Shown piece after piece: positions 53,076-63,785 of a stretch of 64,000 nucleotides of DNA (positions are counted from its first letter, which is position 1; every line of letters begins with the position of its first letter). The translations under genes were made by a program, and so were the position numbers. The notes under the pieces are model-generated. The model saw only the letters and a program-made list of their open reading frames with translations, did not search any database and was not told the DNA's origin. Source of the DNA: Sepioteuthis lessoniana (lineage: Eukaryota > Mollusca > Cephalopoda > Myopsida > Loliginidae); NCBI GenBank assembly GCA_963585895.1, contig CAUZXS010002501.1:112501-176500 (forward strand), given 5' to 3'.

Positions 53076-53122
<47 letters not shown>
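53076..53122. repeat. (TA)n microsatellite
   Basis: Abuts the 5' break of the LINE fragment. Confidence 0.95.
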
Positions 53123-53125
<3 letters not shown>

Positions 53126-53149
53126 AGACTCTTTATGCTGGTCACTAGT

Positions 53150-53545
53150 TCAAAGTGATGTAGATTTGGCTAGAATCAGCCTCTTATTTAAGGTAAGCTT
53201 ACCGCTTTAGCATAAGTACGCAGTTTTAATGTAAGTGCAGTTTCATTGTCAAAAATATTTCTATTTCAAGTTATTTGTTTAGTTTGCAGATCTTATTCTA
53301 AATCAGTTTAGCACAAGTATGCAGTTAGTTCTATTTAACCCATAGATAGGGCCTTATCATGTGCTACCATTCCGGGCATGAGTGGACCTGGGAGCAATGG
53401 CAATGAAGGGGTACTCCGCATTCCCCAAAGCTCCAGTATCACAGGAACCTCACCATCAGATTGTTTAATTTTCATATTCAGGACACTAATGGGGGGGGGG
53501 TCTTACCCCTTTGCAGAGGTGCAGTCGGTGGCTCACAGGTTTATG
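53150..53545 (-). repeat. SINE family F3, reverse
   Basis: AATATTTCTATTTCAAGTTA, CATAGATAGGGCCTTATCAT, GAGTGGACCTGGGAGCAATG, CATTCCCCAAAGCTCCAG, GCAGAGGTGCAGTCGGTGG. The tail is missing. Confidence 0.8.
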
Positions 53546-53597
53546 GGTCTTCTATCAGCTTATCTAAATTCTTTTTCTTTTCTTTATAATTTTCCTC

Positions 53598-53930
53598 ATC
53601 ATCAAGTCGTGCTGACCGCACGAATCACCCTGAGTCTCTCACTCAATCTATCCCTATTATCCATCGCTCCCGGTAGGTCTTCCGAAATACATCCTATATC
53701 CGCACGGAAGTGAAATAAGTAAGTTATTGCTGGTCGGCTAACATTGGCACGTCCATAGAAAATAAATGTCACCTATGAATTAGCCCTTGCATTTCCTGTA
53801 GTATCCTGCTTGTCTTGTTTGTCTTACTTGGATAGTTTGTGAGATGGGTGGTAAGTGGCCGTATAACTGTTGTTATGTGATGTTATGCTTCCAGGATTTG
53901 TTCAAGATAGATCGTTGCATTCTTGGGGGA
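53598..53930 (-). pseudogene. Decayed LINE reverse transcriptase fragment
   Basis: GGTAGGTCTTCCGAAATACA, GTCTTGTTTGTCTTACTTGG and GATGGGTGGTAAGTGGCCGT are the antisense of the EDLP, RTRHAG and YGHLPP segments in the copies at 52705 and 57466. Frames are heavily broken. Confidence 0.6.
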
Positions 53931-53934
53931 GTTT

Positions 53935-54099
53935 TTTGCCACTGCAGAGAAGCAGTCTGTGTATTCTACAACCCCTACTGACTGGGCCAAGTAGCTTTAA
54001 CGAATGTGGAGAACCCCTTCATTTCATTGTCCACTTTGGTCCGAATTGGTAGCACATGATAGGGTCCTATCTATGGGTCAAATAGAATAATTTGGCATT
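53935..54099. repeat. Two opposed F3 fragments
   Basis: A reverse F3 head (GCAGAGAAGCAGTCTGTGTA to CCCTACTGACTGGGCC, to 53992) is followed by a forward segment (AATGTGGAGAACCCCTTCAT, TAGGGTCCTATCTATGGGTC). Confidence 0.65.
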
Positions 54100-55230
54100 T
54101 AAACTGCGCGCAAGCAAATGATTTATGCGCAAATTAATTGCTTGAAATAGAACTGTTTGATCATTTAACTGAGTGTAAACAAATGATTGATGTTCAATTT
54201 AATTGTTAGGTGATACATAGTGATACGTTGAACCATTTAACTTTTTTGGCTTATGCTAAACTGAATTACTTGAAATAGAAATGTTTGATCATTTAACTGT
54301 GTAAATAAATGATTGATGTTCAATTTAATTGTTTGGTGATACATAACGATACGTTGAACCATTTAACTTTGTACATCCATATATATATGTGCTAAACTGA
54401 ATTACTTGAAATAGAACTGTTTGATCATTTAACTGTGTGTAAATAAATGATTGATGTTCAATTTAATTGTTTGGTGATACATAACGATACGTTGAACTAT
54501 TTAAATTTGTACATCCATATATATATATGTGCTAAACTGAATTACTTGAAATAGAACTGTTTGATCATTTAACTATGTGTAAATAAATGATTGATGTTCA
54601 ATTTAATTGTTTGGTGATACATAACGATACGTTGAACCATTTAACTTTGTACATCCATATATATATGTGCTAAACTGAATTACTTGAAATAGAACTGTTT
54701 GATCATTTAACTGTGTGTAAATAAATGATTGATGTACAATTTAATTGTCAGGTGATACATAACGATACGCTGAACAATTCAAGTTTGTTAGCTTATGCTA
54801 AACTGAATTACTTGAAATAGAACTGTTTGATCATTTAACTGTGTGTGATTGATATTCAATTTAATTGTTAGGTGATGCATAACGATACGTTGAACCATTT
54901 TATTTTATTGGCTTATGCTAAACTGAGTTTCTAGAAATAGAACTGTTTGATCATTTAACTGTGTGTAAATAAATGATTGATGTACAATTTAATTGTCATG
55001 TGATACCTAACGATACGCTGGACAATTTTAATTTGTTGGCGTATGCAAAACTGAATTACTTGGAATAGAACTGTTTGATCATTTAGCCGTGTGTTAACAA
55101 ATGACTGATGTTTAATTGAATAATTACTGTTAAATAGCAATATTTGAAAAAACGTGTGTGTATATAAATGATTAATATCAAATAGAAAATTCTTATTAAA
55201 CAAAAATAAGTAAAACCGTTTAAATGTGAG
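54100..55230 (+). repeat. Tandem expansion of F3 body, eight units of ~131 bp
   Basis: AACTGTTTGATC (or a one-base variant) occurs at 54151, 54279, 54415, 54555, 54693, 54821, 54941 and 55069: spacings 128, 136, 140, 138, 128, 120, 128. Each unit holds AAATGATTGATGTTCAATTT, GTGATACATAACGATACGTT and CTAAACTGAATTACTTGAAA. The longer middle units share an internal CATATATATATG, so those amplified together. The last unit passes into (CAAATAGAA...) degenerate copies. Confidence 0.9.
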
Positions 55231-55317
55231 CAAAAAAAATGAGCTCAGGCTCGGTTAGAAATTTTATCTATAAAATTTGTATAGAAAAAATATATGAAAT
55301 ATATATGTATAAAAAAA

Positions 55318-55361
55318 AAGATTTGGCATTAAATAACCTGGAATGGTTGATATGCCATAAA
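55318..55361 (+). repeat. F3/F4 shared SINE tail
   Basis: GATTTGGCATTAAATAACCT then TTGATATGCCATAAA. Plausible end of the tandem F3 upstream. Confidence 0.7.
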
Positions 55362-55529
55362 ATTATTCTCCCTCCAGCTATGGGTAAATAGTAGGGGAGA
55401 CTGGGTTCTTCAGCCTTGGTGAGGCAACTTGTCTAGCAGATAGAAAACTCTGATTTCAAACCTGTTAAACTCCTCTTAAAAATTGACCTTGTGTCATAGC
55501 CTTCCCAAGCGGAGGGGTTGGTAAATATG
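55362..55529 (+). repeat. SINE family F1, 3' part
   Basis: ATTATTCTCCCTCCAGCTAT, CTTCAGCCTTGGTGAGGCAA, GCGGAGGGGTTGGTAAATAT. Enclosed by shared-tail sequence on both sides (TGATATGCCATAAAACC recurs at 55531), so it sits inside an F3/F4 tail. Confidence 0.75.
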
Positions 55530-55559
55530 GATATGCCATAAAACCTAACCAAACCAAAA

Positions 55560-56265
55560 TACTTATTTTTCTCCCATAGTTTTATATTTTCCTTTTTGTT
55601 CTCGTAGTTCTCCTTTTGCTTCAGTTTTATTTTATTTTTATTCATCTTGCTCATCCATATTTCACGCTTGTTTCTCTTTTTTTTCCTTCTTTTTTTCTTG
55701 TCCTTGCTCTCCCATTTAAAAAAAAATCTATTTTCATTATTTTCTTCATCTTGCTATTCTATTTTTTTTTTTTTCACTTGTTCCTTTCTTTCTTTTTCTT
55801 CTTCAACCTCTTCTAGTTTTTCAATTAATTTCCCTTGTCTTTTTCTTCTGCTTACTTGCCCATCTTTCAGGTTTGTTCCCATATTTTCTTTTCGTCCCTT
55901 TCCCAATTTTTTAATTTTGTTTTCCTTCTCTTTTTTTTTCTGATTCTTCTATCTTTTCGCTTTTCTTTTCTTTCTTTTATCTTCTTCTTGCTCTCCTATC
56001 TTTCACGTTAGTTCACTTTCTTTTTCTTTCTTTTCTTTTTCTTACTCTTCTATCTATTCACTTTTCTTTCTTTCTTTCTTTCTTCTCGTTCTCCCACCTT
56101 TTGATCTCTTTTATTTCTTTCTTTTCTTTTTCTTTTTCCTTGCTCTTTCATATTTTCACTTTTATTCTTCTTCTTTGCCTCCTTTCTTCTTGTCCTTGCT
56201 CTCATATTTTCATTCTGGTCTTCTTCTTCTTCTTCTTCTTCTTCTTCTTCTTCTTCTTCTAGAGA
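55560..56265. repeat. Pyrimidine-rich tract with (CTT)n
   Basis: T/C-rich with TTTTCTTTC words and a (TTC)n at 56219-56260. Degenerate. Confidence 0.85.
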
Positions 56266-56485
56266 ATGCACCTCTGAAGGTTCGCCATTTTCGTCCACTG
56301 GCAATCGGGTTTCAAACCCCGGCGTCTCACTTTATTCCTATCACATTTTCAGAGCTCCAGAAGAGGAATCTCATAATTAGATGCTGTTTAGTGTGTTAGG
56401 AAACACTTAGCTATTTCTAAATAGAAATCATTAGTATAATTTTTGCAGATTGAACCAAAAAAAAAAAAAAGGAAAAATTGGCAAC
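56266..56485. other. Unassigned sequence
   Basis: Contains GGGTTTCAAACCCCGGCGTC, which resembles a tRNA T-arm, but no head could be built around it. Confidence 0.3.
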
Positions 56486-56630
56486 AAGTTGTTTGTTTGG
56501 GTTTTATGGCACATTAACTATAAAAGATTATCTCAAGTCAAATCCTCTTTATATATATATATATATATATATGGTTTGGTTGGCTTTTATGGCATATCAA
56601 CCATAGTAAGTAATTAAGTGTCAAATCCTT

Positions 56631-56662
<32 letters not shown>

Positions 56663-56735
56663 ATTTGATTTGTTTGGGTTTATGACATATTAATAATTGT
56701 TGGTTATTTCATGTCAAATCGATTTTTATACATAT
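56486..56735 (-). repeat. Three tandem F3/F4 tails separated by (TA)n
   Basis: GGGTTTTATGGCACATTAAC, GGCTTTTATGGCATATCAAC and GGGTTTATGACATATTAATA at about 56500, 56582 and 56676. Each is followed by GTCAAATC and a (TA)n or AT run. Confidence 0.75.
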
Positions 56736-57180
56736 AAACAGATCTTTTTTAACCAATTCAGTTTAGCATAAGTATACATTTTCAAAGTCAAAAACAGTTC
56801 TATTTCAAACGGTTCAGTTTAGTATAAGTACACAGTTTCAATGACAAAAAAGGTCTATTTCAAAAAATTCAGTTTAGCGTTAGTACGCAGTTTCAATGTA
56901 GAAAAACAGTTCCATTTCAAAGAATTCAATTTAGCATAAGCATACAGTTTAATTCTATTTGACCCATAGATAAGTCTTTATCATGTAATACTGCTCCGAT
57001 CCGGAGTGAACCTGGGACCAGTGGTAATGAAGGAACACCCCGCATTCCCCAAACCTCCTGCATTAGTAGAACCCCACCATCAGATTCTTTAGTGTCACAT
57101 ATAGGATTCCCTTTAGGGGGTGTCTTATTCCTCTACAGAGAAGCAGTTGGCATATTCTACAGCCCCAAACGACAGGGCAA
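56736..57180 (-). repeat. SINE family F3, reverse
   Basis: Four body units (AGTTCTATTTCAAACGGTTC type), then GACCCATAGATAAGTC, CATTCCCCAAACCTCC and AGAAGCAGTTGGCATATTC, ending CCCAAACGACAGGGC. Confidence 0.75.
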
Positions 57181-57203
57181 AGGCAAGAATTAAACTGTAA
57201 CAC

Positions 57204-57430
57204 AGTGTTATTCAGGGATCCGTAATGGGTCATTGTTGCTTTTATTATCAATAAACGATTTAGCTAATGGTATAAAATCAAAAATAAATCTATTTGCTGA
57301 TGACGTCAAACTACTTTTTAGACTATTATAAAAACTAACAATACAGATGGATCCAAATGAATTGTTATATTGGGAAGTTATTTCGAAATTAAAATGTAAT
57401 ATTCAAAAATGTAAATTACTACATGTTAGA
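57204..57430 (+). pseudogene. Non-LTR reverse transcriptase fragment with FADD motif (CR1/jockey-like)
   Basis: In one frame VIQGSV (57212-57229), then after a frameshift LLLSINDLANGIKSKINLFA and DDVKLLFRLL (57239-57328). GVPQGSVLGPLLF...INDL...LFADD is the classic catalytic block of CR1/jockey-type LINEs, and the two aspartates are intact. WEVISKLKCNIQKCKLLHVR follows (57370-57428), corresponding to the W---F---KC--MH region. The fragment stops at about 57430. It belongs to a different LINE lineage from the RTE-like fragment that starts 40 bp downstream. Confidence 0.75.
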
Positions 57431-57465
57431 CCCCGAAATATCAAATTTGAATATAATTATTCCAT

Positions 57466-58010
57466 AAGAAAATGAAAAGAATTTAAAGGAGGTAAGGACA
57501 TCGAAACGAGGCTAACGAAAGCATGGACAGCTATCAATAGGCTATCGATTATATGGAAATCAGACCTAACCGATAAAATGAAACGCAGTTTCTTCCAGGC
57601 AGCGGTCACATCGATACTGCTATATGGATGCACTACATGGACGCTAACAAAACGGCTGAAGAAGAAACTAGATGGCAATTACACAAGAATGCTGCGTGCA
57701 ATCCTGAACAAGTCCTGGCAGCAACACCCCACAAGACACCAACTGTACGGCCACCTGCCCCCTATCGCGAAAACTATTCAAGTTAGACGAACCAGACATG
57801 CAGGACACTCCTGGAGAAGCAGAGATGTACTCTTATGGATCCCCACATATGGCCGCGCAAAAGCAGGGCGACCAGCACGAACGTACATTCAGCAGCTATG
57901 TGAGGATACAGGATGTTGTCCTGAAGACCTACCTAGGGCGATGAACGATAGGGAGGAGTGGCGAGAGAGGGTCAGGGATATCCGTGCTACCAGCGCAATA
58001 TGATGATGAT
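57466..58010 (+). pseudogene. RTE-like LINE C-terminus, best-preserved copy
   Basis: One frame, open through to 58003, reads GKDIETRLTKAWTAINRLSI, IWKSDLTDKMKRSFFQAAVT, SILLYGCTTWTLTKRLKKKL, HQLYGHLPPIAKTIQVRRTR, AGRPARTYIQQLCEDTGCCP and EDLPRAMNDREEWRERVRDI before a stop. It is the C-terminal ~175 residues only, missing the endonuclease and RT catalytic domains. Compared with other copies it lacks RDELISD (a seven-codon in-frame loss before VLLW). The DNA after the stop, ATGATGATGATC, is the simple-repeat end seen in the other copies. 5' truncation is normal for LINE insertions. Confidence 0.9.
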
Positions 58011-58235
58011 CAAGTAAATGCAATGTTTGGCTGCGTGGTTAGAAATCTTATTCTAAAGGAAGCAAAAGTTTTTAATATATAAAACCCTAAATGTCTTCGT
58101 ATAAATTATTACACCCAGGCTTGAACCCCAGTGTCTAGATATAAAAATTGTAGTGTCATATTGAGATTGGAGACGATACTAAGTGACAAAAATAATGAAA
58201 AAAGTTAGAAATTACATTCGCAAGGAGAAATTCCG
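58011..58235. other. Unassigned sequence
   Basis: AT-rich, nothing recognised. Confidence 0.3.
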
Positions 58236-58494
58236 GTCATTAGCCTAATCAGTAGAGCGTTCTCCAATGGTCCGATAAAACCGGGTTTCAATCCCAAGTC
58301 GAGTCGTACTAAAGACTCAAAAAATGGTACTTGATGCCGCCTTGTTTAATACTCAGCATTATTAGTTATCGAGTGTATTATAAGTGTAAAGTAGAGCAAT
58401 CCACGGAATAGAGTAACGCCCTCCACTACCCCTGGTGTATTAGCTATTGAATAGTGACCCCCCCTCAATCGACTAAGGTCACCAACTTTACTTT
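58236..58494 (+). repeat. SINE family F2
   Basis: AGCGTTCTCCAATGGTCCGA, CCGGGTTTCAATCCCAAGTC, GGTACTTGATGCCGCCTTGT, CCACTACCCCTGGTGTATTA, CGACTAAGGTCACCAACTTT. Confidence 0.8.
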
Positions 58495-58655
58495 CAAAAT
58501 AATTAATGCAATTTTTAATTGTAGGAGACCTTTTTCAATATTTCTCCCGGAAATTTAGTTGTGTCAGATTTCAAAAATCTAATATGCAAACCAATTGAAT
58601 TTCTTTTTTTTTTTTTTTTTTTAGCAGAGTAACTTATTTTAGGAACAAATTGATT
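58495..58655. other. AT-rich with poly-T
   Basis: T run at 58604-58622; nothing else. Confidence 0.4.
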
Positions 58656-58895
58656 GGTTTGGTTTGGTTTCTTTGTTTAATGGCATATCAACCTTTGTAG
58701 CTTATTTAATGCCACAGCTATTCTCCGAGAAGAACAGTAGTGATACTTTTTAACCCACAGTTGGGAGGATAAGGGGTTTCTTACCTTTCCCAAGGGTATT
58801 TGCCCGAAAGTGAACGTAATAGCGCAACTGGAGTATGAATTCGCTTACTACTATTCTGCAGTCCATCGCTTTAACCATTACATCACGAGGACAAC
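58656..58895 (-). repeat. SINE family F4, full length, reverse
   Basis: (GGTTT)n, TTTAATGGCATATCAACCTT, GAAGAACAGTAGTGATACTT, TACCTTTCCCAAGGGTATTT, CCATCGCTTTAACCATTACA, CACGAGGAC. Confidence 0.85.
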
Positions 58896-59124
58896 CACGG
58901 AACAAATTGACTAATCAGATCAAAAACAGCAATTGCGAAGAAATCAAGATTACATTGAATAATTTCCGAAATGATATAATGAAAAAGTATTTAAGAGGTC
59001 ATTTTTAGGAATTATCAGAAGAATTATTTTTCAGAATTTGGTCTGTATATAGATATCGCATTAATAGTGTATATAATGTGGGCAAAGATTTTTTTCTTTT
59101 TTTTAAAGGTTGATCTGAGAAAAG
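58896..59124. other. Unassigned AT-rich sequence
   Basis: Nothing recognised. Confidence 0.35.
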
Positions 59125-59421
59125 GAGGTGCCTGTGGTGCAATGGTTATCGTCGAAGAAAATGGACACGGCGACACGAGATCAAATCCAAGACAAGACTG
59201 ATTTCATTTCACATAGCACTAATACCCTTTGGGAAAGGTATGAATCTAATTATTCTCCCTTCAGCTACGGGTAAATAGTAAGGCAGACTGGATTCTTCAG
59301 TCTTGGCGAGGCAACTAGTTTAGCAGATGGAAAACTCTGATTTCAAACCTGTTAAACTCCGCTTAAAAATTGACCTTGTATCATATCCTGCCCGAGCGGA
59401 GGGGTTGGTAAATATGGATGG
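59125..59421 (+). repeat. SINE family F1, full length
   Basis: GGTGCCTGTGGTGCAATGGT, ACACGAGATCAAATCCAAGA, CCTTTGGGAAAGGTATGAAT, TTAAACTCCGCTTAAAAATT, GAGCGGAGGGGTTGGTAAAT. Confidence 0.85.
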
Positions 59422-59979
59422 GAGAAAAGGGTAAAAAAAAACAGAGATGCTCTTGGAGGCATGACAAATGAAGAATAAATAATTCTTAACATTGTTATTT
59501 AAACATTTTTCTTTATTATCTTTAATTCTTTCGGGATTTTTGGGTTTGTTTTTTTTTTCATTTTAATTTCAAATATTTATTTCATATTCATTGATTTTTC
59601 TGATAATTATTCCATATTTTTTTAAAACCAATCTTCATGATTTCACACTTTTATGGAGACATGTGCGCAACGTTAAGGTTTAAGTAGTTGCTAGAGAACA
59701 AGTACTTCAACGCACCTGCTCCAGTGCAAATTCGATGCGTAGGCGTTGACTGAAGAAGAGAAAAAGAAAGAAGGAAACGATTGCTTCATACGAACTATAA
59801 CGTTTTTTCATTGCTTGTTATTTATTGAAATACTTACAAATTAGTATTAACAGTTTATTGAACTTCCCAGTTCGGATACCAAGCTTACTACAGGGTCGCG
59901 CAAGAAATACTGAAATATTTTTAAAATTTCATAACTTTCTTGTTTTGATTTCGTAAGTAACCCATGCAAATATCGATGG
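59422..59979. other. Unassigned sequence
   Basis: AT-rich, no frame of note; a GC-richer patch at 59700-59760 (CACCTGCTCCAGTGCAAATT). Confidence 0.4.
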
Positions 59980-60215
59980 TTCGGTTTGGTTTCTTTTTTA
60001 AGGGCATATCAACCTTTGTAGGTTACTTAATGCCAAATCCATTCTCCTATAAGGACAGTAGTGGTATTATTTAGCCCATAGCATGGGGGATAAGAGGTTC
60101 ATACCTTTCCTGGGGGTATTTGCCCGAAAGTGAACGTAATAGCGCGACTGGAATATGAACTCGCTTACAATGATTCTGCAGTCCATCGCTTTAACCATTA
60201 CTCCACGAGGACACA
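59980..60215 (-). repeat. SINE family F4, full length, reverse
   Basis: GTTCGGTTTGGTTTC, GGGCATATCAACCTTTGTAG, AAGTGAACGTAATAGCGCGA, TCTGCAGTCCATCGCTTTAA. Very similar to the copy at 58656. Confidence 0.85.
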
Positions 60216-60410
60216 CCCTGAAACTGTCGAGTTATTGAAGAAACTAAAATGAGATACTGCAAGATATTGTTTTTTTTTATAAATAGCGAAAAATGTATTT
60301 TATATATTGGGTTAAATTTTATGACTCCAAAGATTAAAGGATTAAATTATTTCATACGTCTGTCTTTTATGGGCTTATCTATGAAACAAAAATAATTTAG
60401 AGAGAATACA

Positions 60411-60692
60411 CAGGTGCCCGCGGTGTAATGGTTATCGTCGTAGGAAATGAACAAGTTCAAATCCTGGGCACGACTGATTGCATTTCACATAGCAGTAATA
60501 CCCTTGGGAAAGGTATGAATCCAATTATTCTCCCTCCAGCTATGAGTAAATAGTAGGACAGACTTTATTCTTCAGCCTTGGTGAGGCAACTAGTCTAGGA
60601 GAAGTACAACTCTGAATTCAAACCTGTTAAACTCCGCTTAAAAAATTGTCCTTGTGTCATATCCTACCCGAGCGGATGGGTTGGTAAATATG
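60411..60692 (+). repeat. SINE family F1, full length
   Basis: GGTGCCCGCGGTGTAATGGT, AGTTCAAATCCTGGGCACGA, CAATTATTCTCCCTCCAGCT, GAGCGGATGGGTTGGTAAAT. It lacks about 12 bp between the A- and B-box regions compared with other copies. Confidence 0.85.
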
Positions 60693-60869
60693 ATTTGATA
60701 CACAGGTATGACAAGAGTTGGTTTCTATTAAACGAAGCTGATAGCCGATTTCCATATGGCTTCTTCGAATATCTGCATTTCATCAACTGAACATCCAAGA
60801 AGTAGTTTTACTGAGTGGCCTATAAAATACTGCAAAATCTTAAAAATTAATACTTTCCTTATCGCTAAT

Positions 60870-61640
60870 TTCATTTTTATATAATTTTCCGGATATTGTG
60901 ACCCAAACAAATTGATAATGTCAAATTACAAAATTATAGAAACTAAAATAATAGAATTTTATTTCAAGAAATTCAGAATTAAAATCCACCCCAATTCACC
61001 CTCTTTATCTACCCAACTTATTTTTAAAGGAACTTGTACATGTAAATAAGCCTAAGACATTGTAACAGTGTTGCATAGCCATAATGATATCAATCACAAC
61101 AGTAATATAAATACATATACAAATACAGGTGGACTCTTTCGTTTCGGATGAGAACGGGTTTATTAATTTCTGGCTTCGGTCCATGGCGACACGAGCAGAG
61201 AGACAATTCTTGGAAGCCTATGCTGACCATACGATGCTGACCCAACCCCAACGCGCGGCGCATCTTGTGATGTTTAAGATCTCAATTCATCTCCGCCGGT
61301 CGAGATCTGAAAAAATCAACCGCATGCCTCAACGGTAGAAAACTCAACTGGATTTTCAACGGTCGAATTTCAACTGCTGTGTTTTCAAAATCCTCAAATT
61401 CTCAGGACCATCTCTTCTGAGCATGACGTCATCCACATTCCAGCCCCATTTCTTGTCATGGGGTTTATTATGACAGATGATGATTGTCATATCATTTCCG
61501 CGTAGGCGTAAGAATGTACCATCTGACTATGCACCTGGACTAAGAGACACAAGTACTTCAAAGCCTTACCGAACTAAATAATAAAATATGATTAACGAAA
61601 AATGATCAATATAAAAATCATTACCTTAATTATATAACAA
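60870..61640 (-). mobile_element. LTR-like dispersed repeat of about 740 bp (copy 2)
   Basis: Reverse copy of 21087-21850. It carries the same 66-bp block without a difference (61228-61293) and the CRE palindrome (61426-61433). Other parts differ by perhaps 15-20% including small indels. The start in its own orientation is TTGTTATATAATTAAGG (about 61640); the end is near ATTTTCCGGATATTG (60887-60901). The 69-codon plus-strand frame across it is not conserved in copy 1. Confidence 0.6.
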
Positions 61641-61939
61641 CAACTCAAAAGACATCCATGTAGATATTAGATTAAGAACAGAAACATTGAGCAAAGGTAT
61701 GCAAAGTGAATTAGAGTGCGACTTTGTTGACATGAAAATGGACGTCATCTACAAGATACCATTTTACACAAACAGCGAAAGAATATTTCTTATATATCAT
61801 TAATTTGAGATTTTTATGGGCCATCCTTAATACTAATACAGGTTAGAAAGTTAGGCATGCAGGCCAGTACTTATGAATTAGATTCTCACCGTGTGCTCCA
61901 TATATTTTGCCTTGAGCCTGATTAAACTTATCTACGTAA
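61641..61939. other. Unassigned sequence
   Basis: Might contain upstream LINE sequence too decayed to recognise. Confidence 0.3.
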
Positions 61940-62172
61940 ATTGTTATTTTAACTCATCTGAAGGCGATGTCACCATCAGCATAGATAAAGCATGGACTGC
62001 TATTTACAGGTTTTCAACCATTTGGAAATCTGATCTCTCTGATAGAAGCTGTTGTCGTGTCAGTACTACTGTATGGTTGCACCACTCAAAATTTAAGGAA
62101 ATACTTTGAGAAAAATCTAGGTGGGAACTATGCAAAGAAGCTGCGTCAAAAACATCCGAGTTAGATGAGCAA
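61940..62172 (+). pseudogene. Decayed LINE reverse transcriptase fragment
   Basis: SSEGDVTISIDKAWTAIYRF then STIWKSDLSD, a deletion, and VVVSVLLYGCTTQNLRKYFE. The deletion removes the residues between the KSDL and VVSILLYG segments. It ends where an F3 SINE starts (GCCCAGTCGG). Confidence 0.7.
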
Positions 62173-62189
62173 AGCATGTTGGAGAATCA

Positions 62190-62672
62190 AAGATGATTGC
62201 CCAGTCGGATGGGGCTGTAAAATACACTGATTGCACCTCTGCAGAGGGGAAACACCCCCCCCCACGAGTGTCCTGGATATGACACTAAACAATTTGATGA
62301 TGAGGTTCCAGCAGTGCTGGAGCGCCATTGCTCCCAGGTCCACTCGAGCCCGGAGTGGTAGCACCTGATAGGGCCCTATCTATGGGTTAAATAGAACTAA
62401 CAGCATACTTATGCTAAACTGAATTGTTTGAGTAAACTGAATAGCTTGAAATAGAAATGTTTTTGACACTTAGACTGTACTTATATTAAAACTGAGTGCT
62501 TATGCTTAACTGTATTATTTGAAATAGAACTGTTTTTCGACATTAAAACTGTATTTACACTTAACTGAATTGTTACATATAACTGCATGAATAGTTCGAA
62601 ATAGAAATGTTTTTAACAATTAAACTGTGTACTTATGCTAAACTGAATTGTTTTAAATAGAACAGCTTATTC
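62190..62672 (+). repeat. SINE family F3, nearly full length
   Basis: GCCCAGTCGGATGGGGCTGT, ATACACTGATTGCACCTCTG, TGTCCTGGATATGACACTAA, TAGCACCTGATAGGGCCCTA, then five or six AACTGAATTGTTTGA body units. Confidence 0.85.
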
Positions 62673-62805
62673 CTATTTATCAACCCCTCCGCTTGGAGCT
62701 GGATATGACACAAGGTCAATTTTTAAGCGAAGTTTAACAGGTTTGAATTCAGAGTTTTCCTTCTCCTAAACTAGTTGCCTTAGCAAGGCTGAAGAACCTA
62801 GTCTT
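62673..62805 (-). repeat. SINE family F1, partial, reverse
   Basis: TTATCAACCCCTCCGCTTGG, CAGGTTTGAATTCAGAGTTT, CCTAAACTAGTTGCC, GGCTGAAGAACCTAGTCT. Confidence 0.75.
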
Positions 62806-62827
62806 TTTATTTTATTTACATAAAAAT

Positions 62828-63036
62828 TCTGGACGAAGCGGTTTCCATTTCACATTGTGATTGTACCCTTGGGAAAGGTATGAATTCAATTATTATCCAC
62901 CCAGGTATGGTCAAATAGTTGGGAAAAACTGGGCTCTGTAGATTTGGTATGGCAACTGGTCTAGGAGAAGAAAAACTCTGAATTCAAACCTGATAAATTC
63001 GTGTCACATCCTGCTCGTGTGGACAGGTTGGTAAAT
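62828..63036 (+). repeat. SINE family F1, 5'-truncated
   Basis: TACCCTTGGGAAAGGTATGA through CTGGTCTAGGAGAAGAAAAA to GGACAGGTTGGTAAATGTAT and a short (TA)n. Confidence 0.75.
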
Positions 63037-63048
63037 GTATATATAAAA

Positions 63049-63342
63049 GAGGTACCCGTGGTGTAATGGTTATCGTTGATGGAAATGGACACGGCAACAC
63101 GAGTTCAAATCCTGGACGCGACTGCTTGCTTATCTCATAGCACTAATACCCTTTTGGAAAGGTATGAATCCAAATATCCTCCCTTTAGCTATGGGTAAAT
63201 AGTAGGACAGACTAAGTTCGTCAGCCTTGGTGAGGCAACTAGTCTAGGAGAAGGAAAACTCTGAATTCAAACCTGTTAAACTCCGCTTAAAATTGACCTT
63301 ATGTCATATCCTGCCCTATTGGAGGGGTTAGTAAATATATAT
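63049..63342 (+). repeat. SINE family F1, full length
   Basis: GAGGTACCCGTGGTGTAATG, CGAGTTCAAATCCTGGACGC, TTCAGCCTTGGTGAGGC (here GTCAGCC), ATTGGAGGGGTTAGTAAATA and then (TA)n. It follows tail-to-head on the preceding F1 copy. Confidence 0.85.
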
Positions 63343-63560
63343 ATATATATAAAAGAATCTCCCGTAAATTAACATAAGTTCACTTAGTCAGTGAGACGCA
63401 GACAGTATCCCCTATAGAGCGATGAGTGTGGGGAAAATAGTTGAATAAGGTTATTAGTTTGGCGCGACCAGTCGAAGTGATCAGATGTAACGTTCCATTT
63501 GTGGTTCGCTTCCCCTGACCTGGTCGGTAACCGAGATGAAATAAATTTACCCGTGCACAT
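63343..63560. other. Unassigned sequence
   Basis: GC-richer than its surroundings (AGTTTGGCGCGACCAGTCGA, CCCCTGACCTGGTCGGTAAC). No frame with recognisable product. Confidence 0.3.
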
Positions 63561-63670
63561 GTAGTAACTAACGCGATGGACTGAGTTCGAACTCCAGTTA
63601 CGCTATTAAATCCACTTTTGGATATTAGATATTCCACGGATGTTGACATGCGATTAAAGAAATAAATAAA
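63561..63670 (+). repeat. SINE family F4, partial
   Basis: TAACTAACGCGATGGACTGA, GTTCGAACTCCAGTTACGCT, then CACTTTTGGAT and GTTGACATGCGATTAAAGAA. Confidence 0.6.
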
Positions 63671-63785
63671 ACCTAGCAATTTGGAAGATGGTGTTCATTG
63701 AAGAAGAAGAAAATGAAAGAAAGGGTTTCTTTGGGCTATCCTCATCATCATCTCTACGTAACAATTCAGACTAACATATATATAT

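Noticed and set aside
57466-58010. Intact LINE gene
   Set aside because: Only the C-terminal ~175 residues are present; no endonuclease or RT core in frame upstream.
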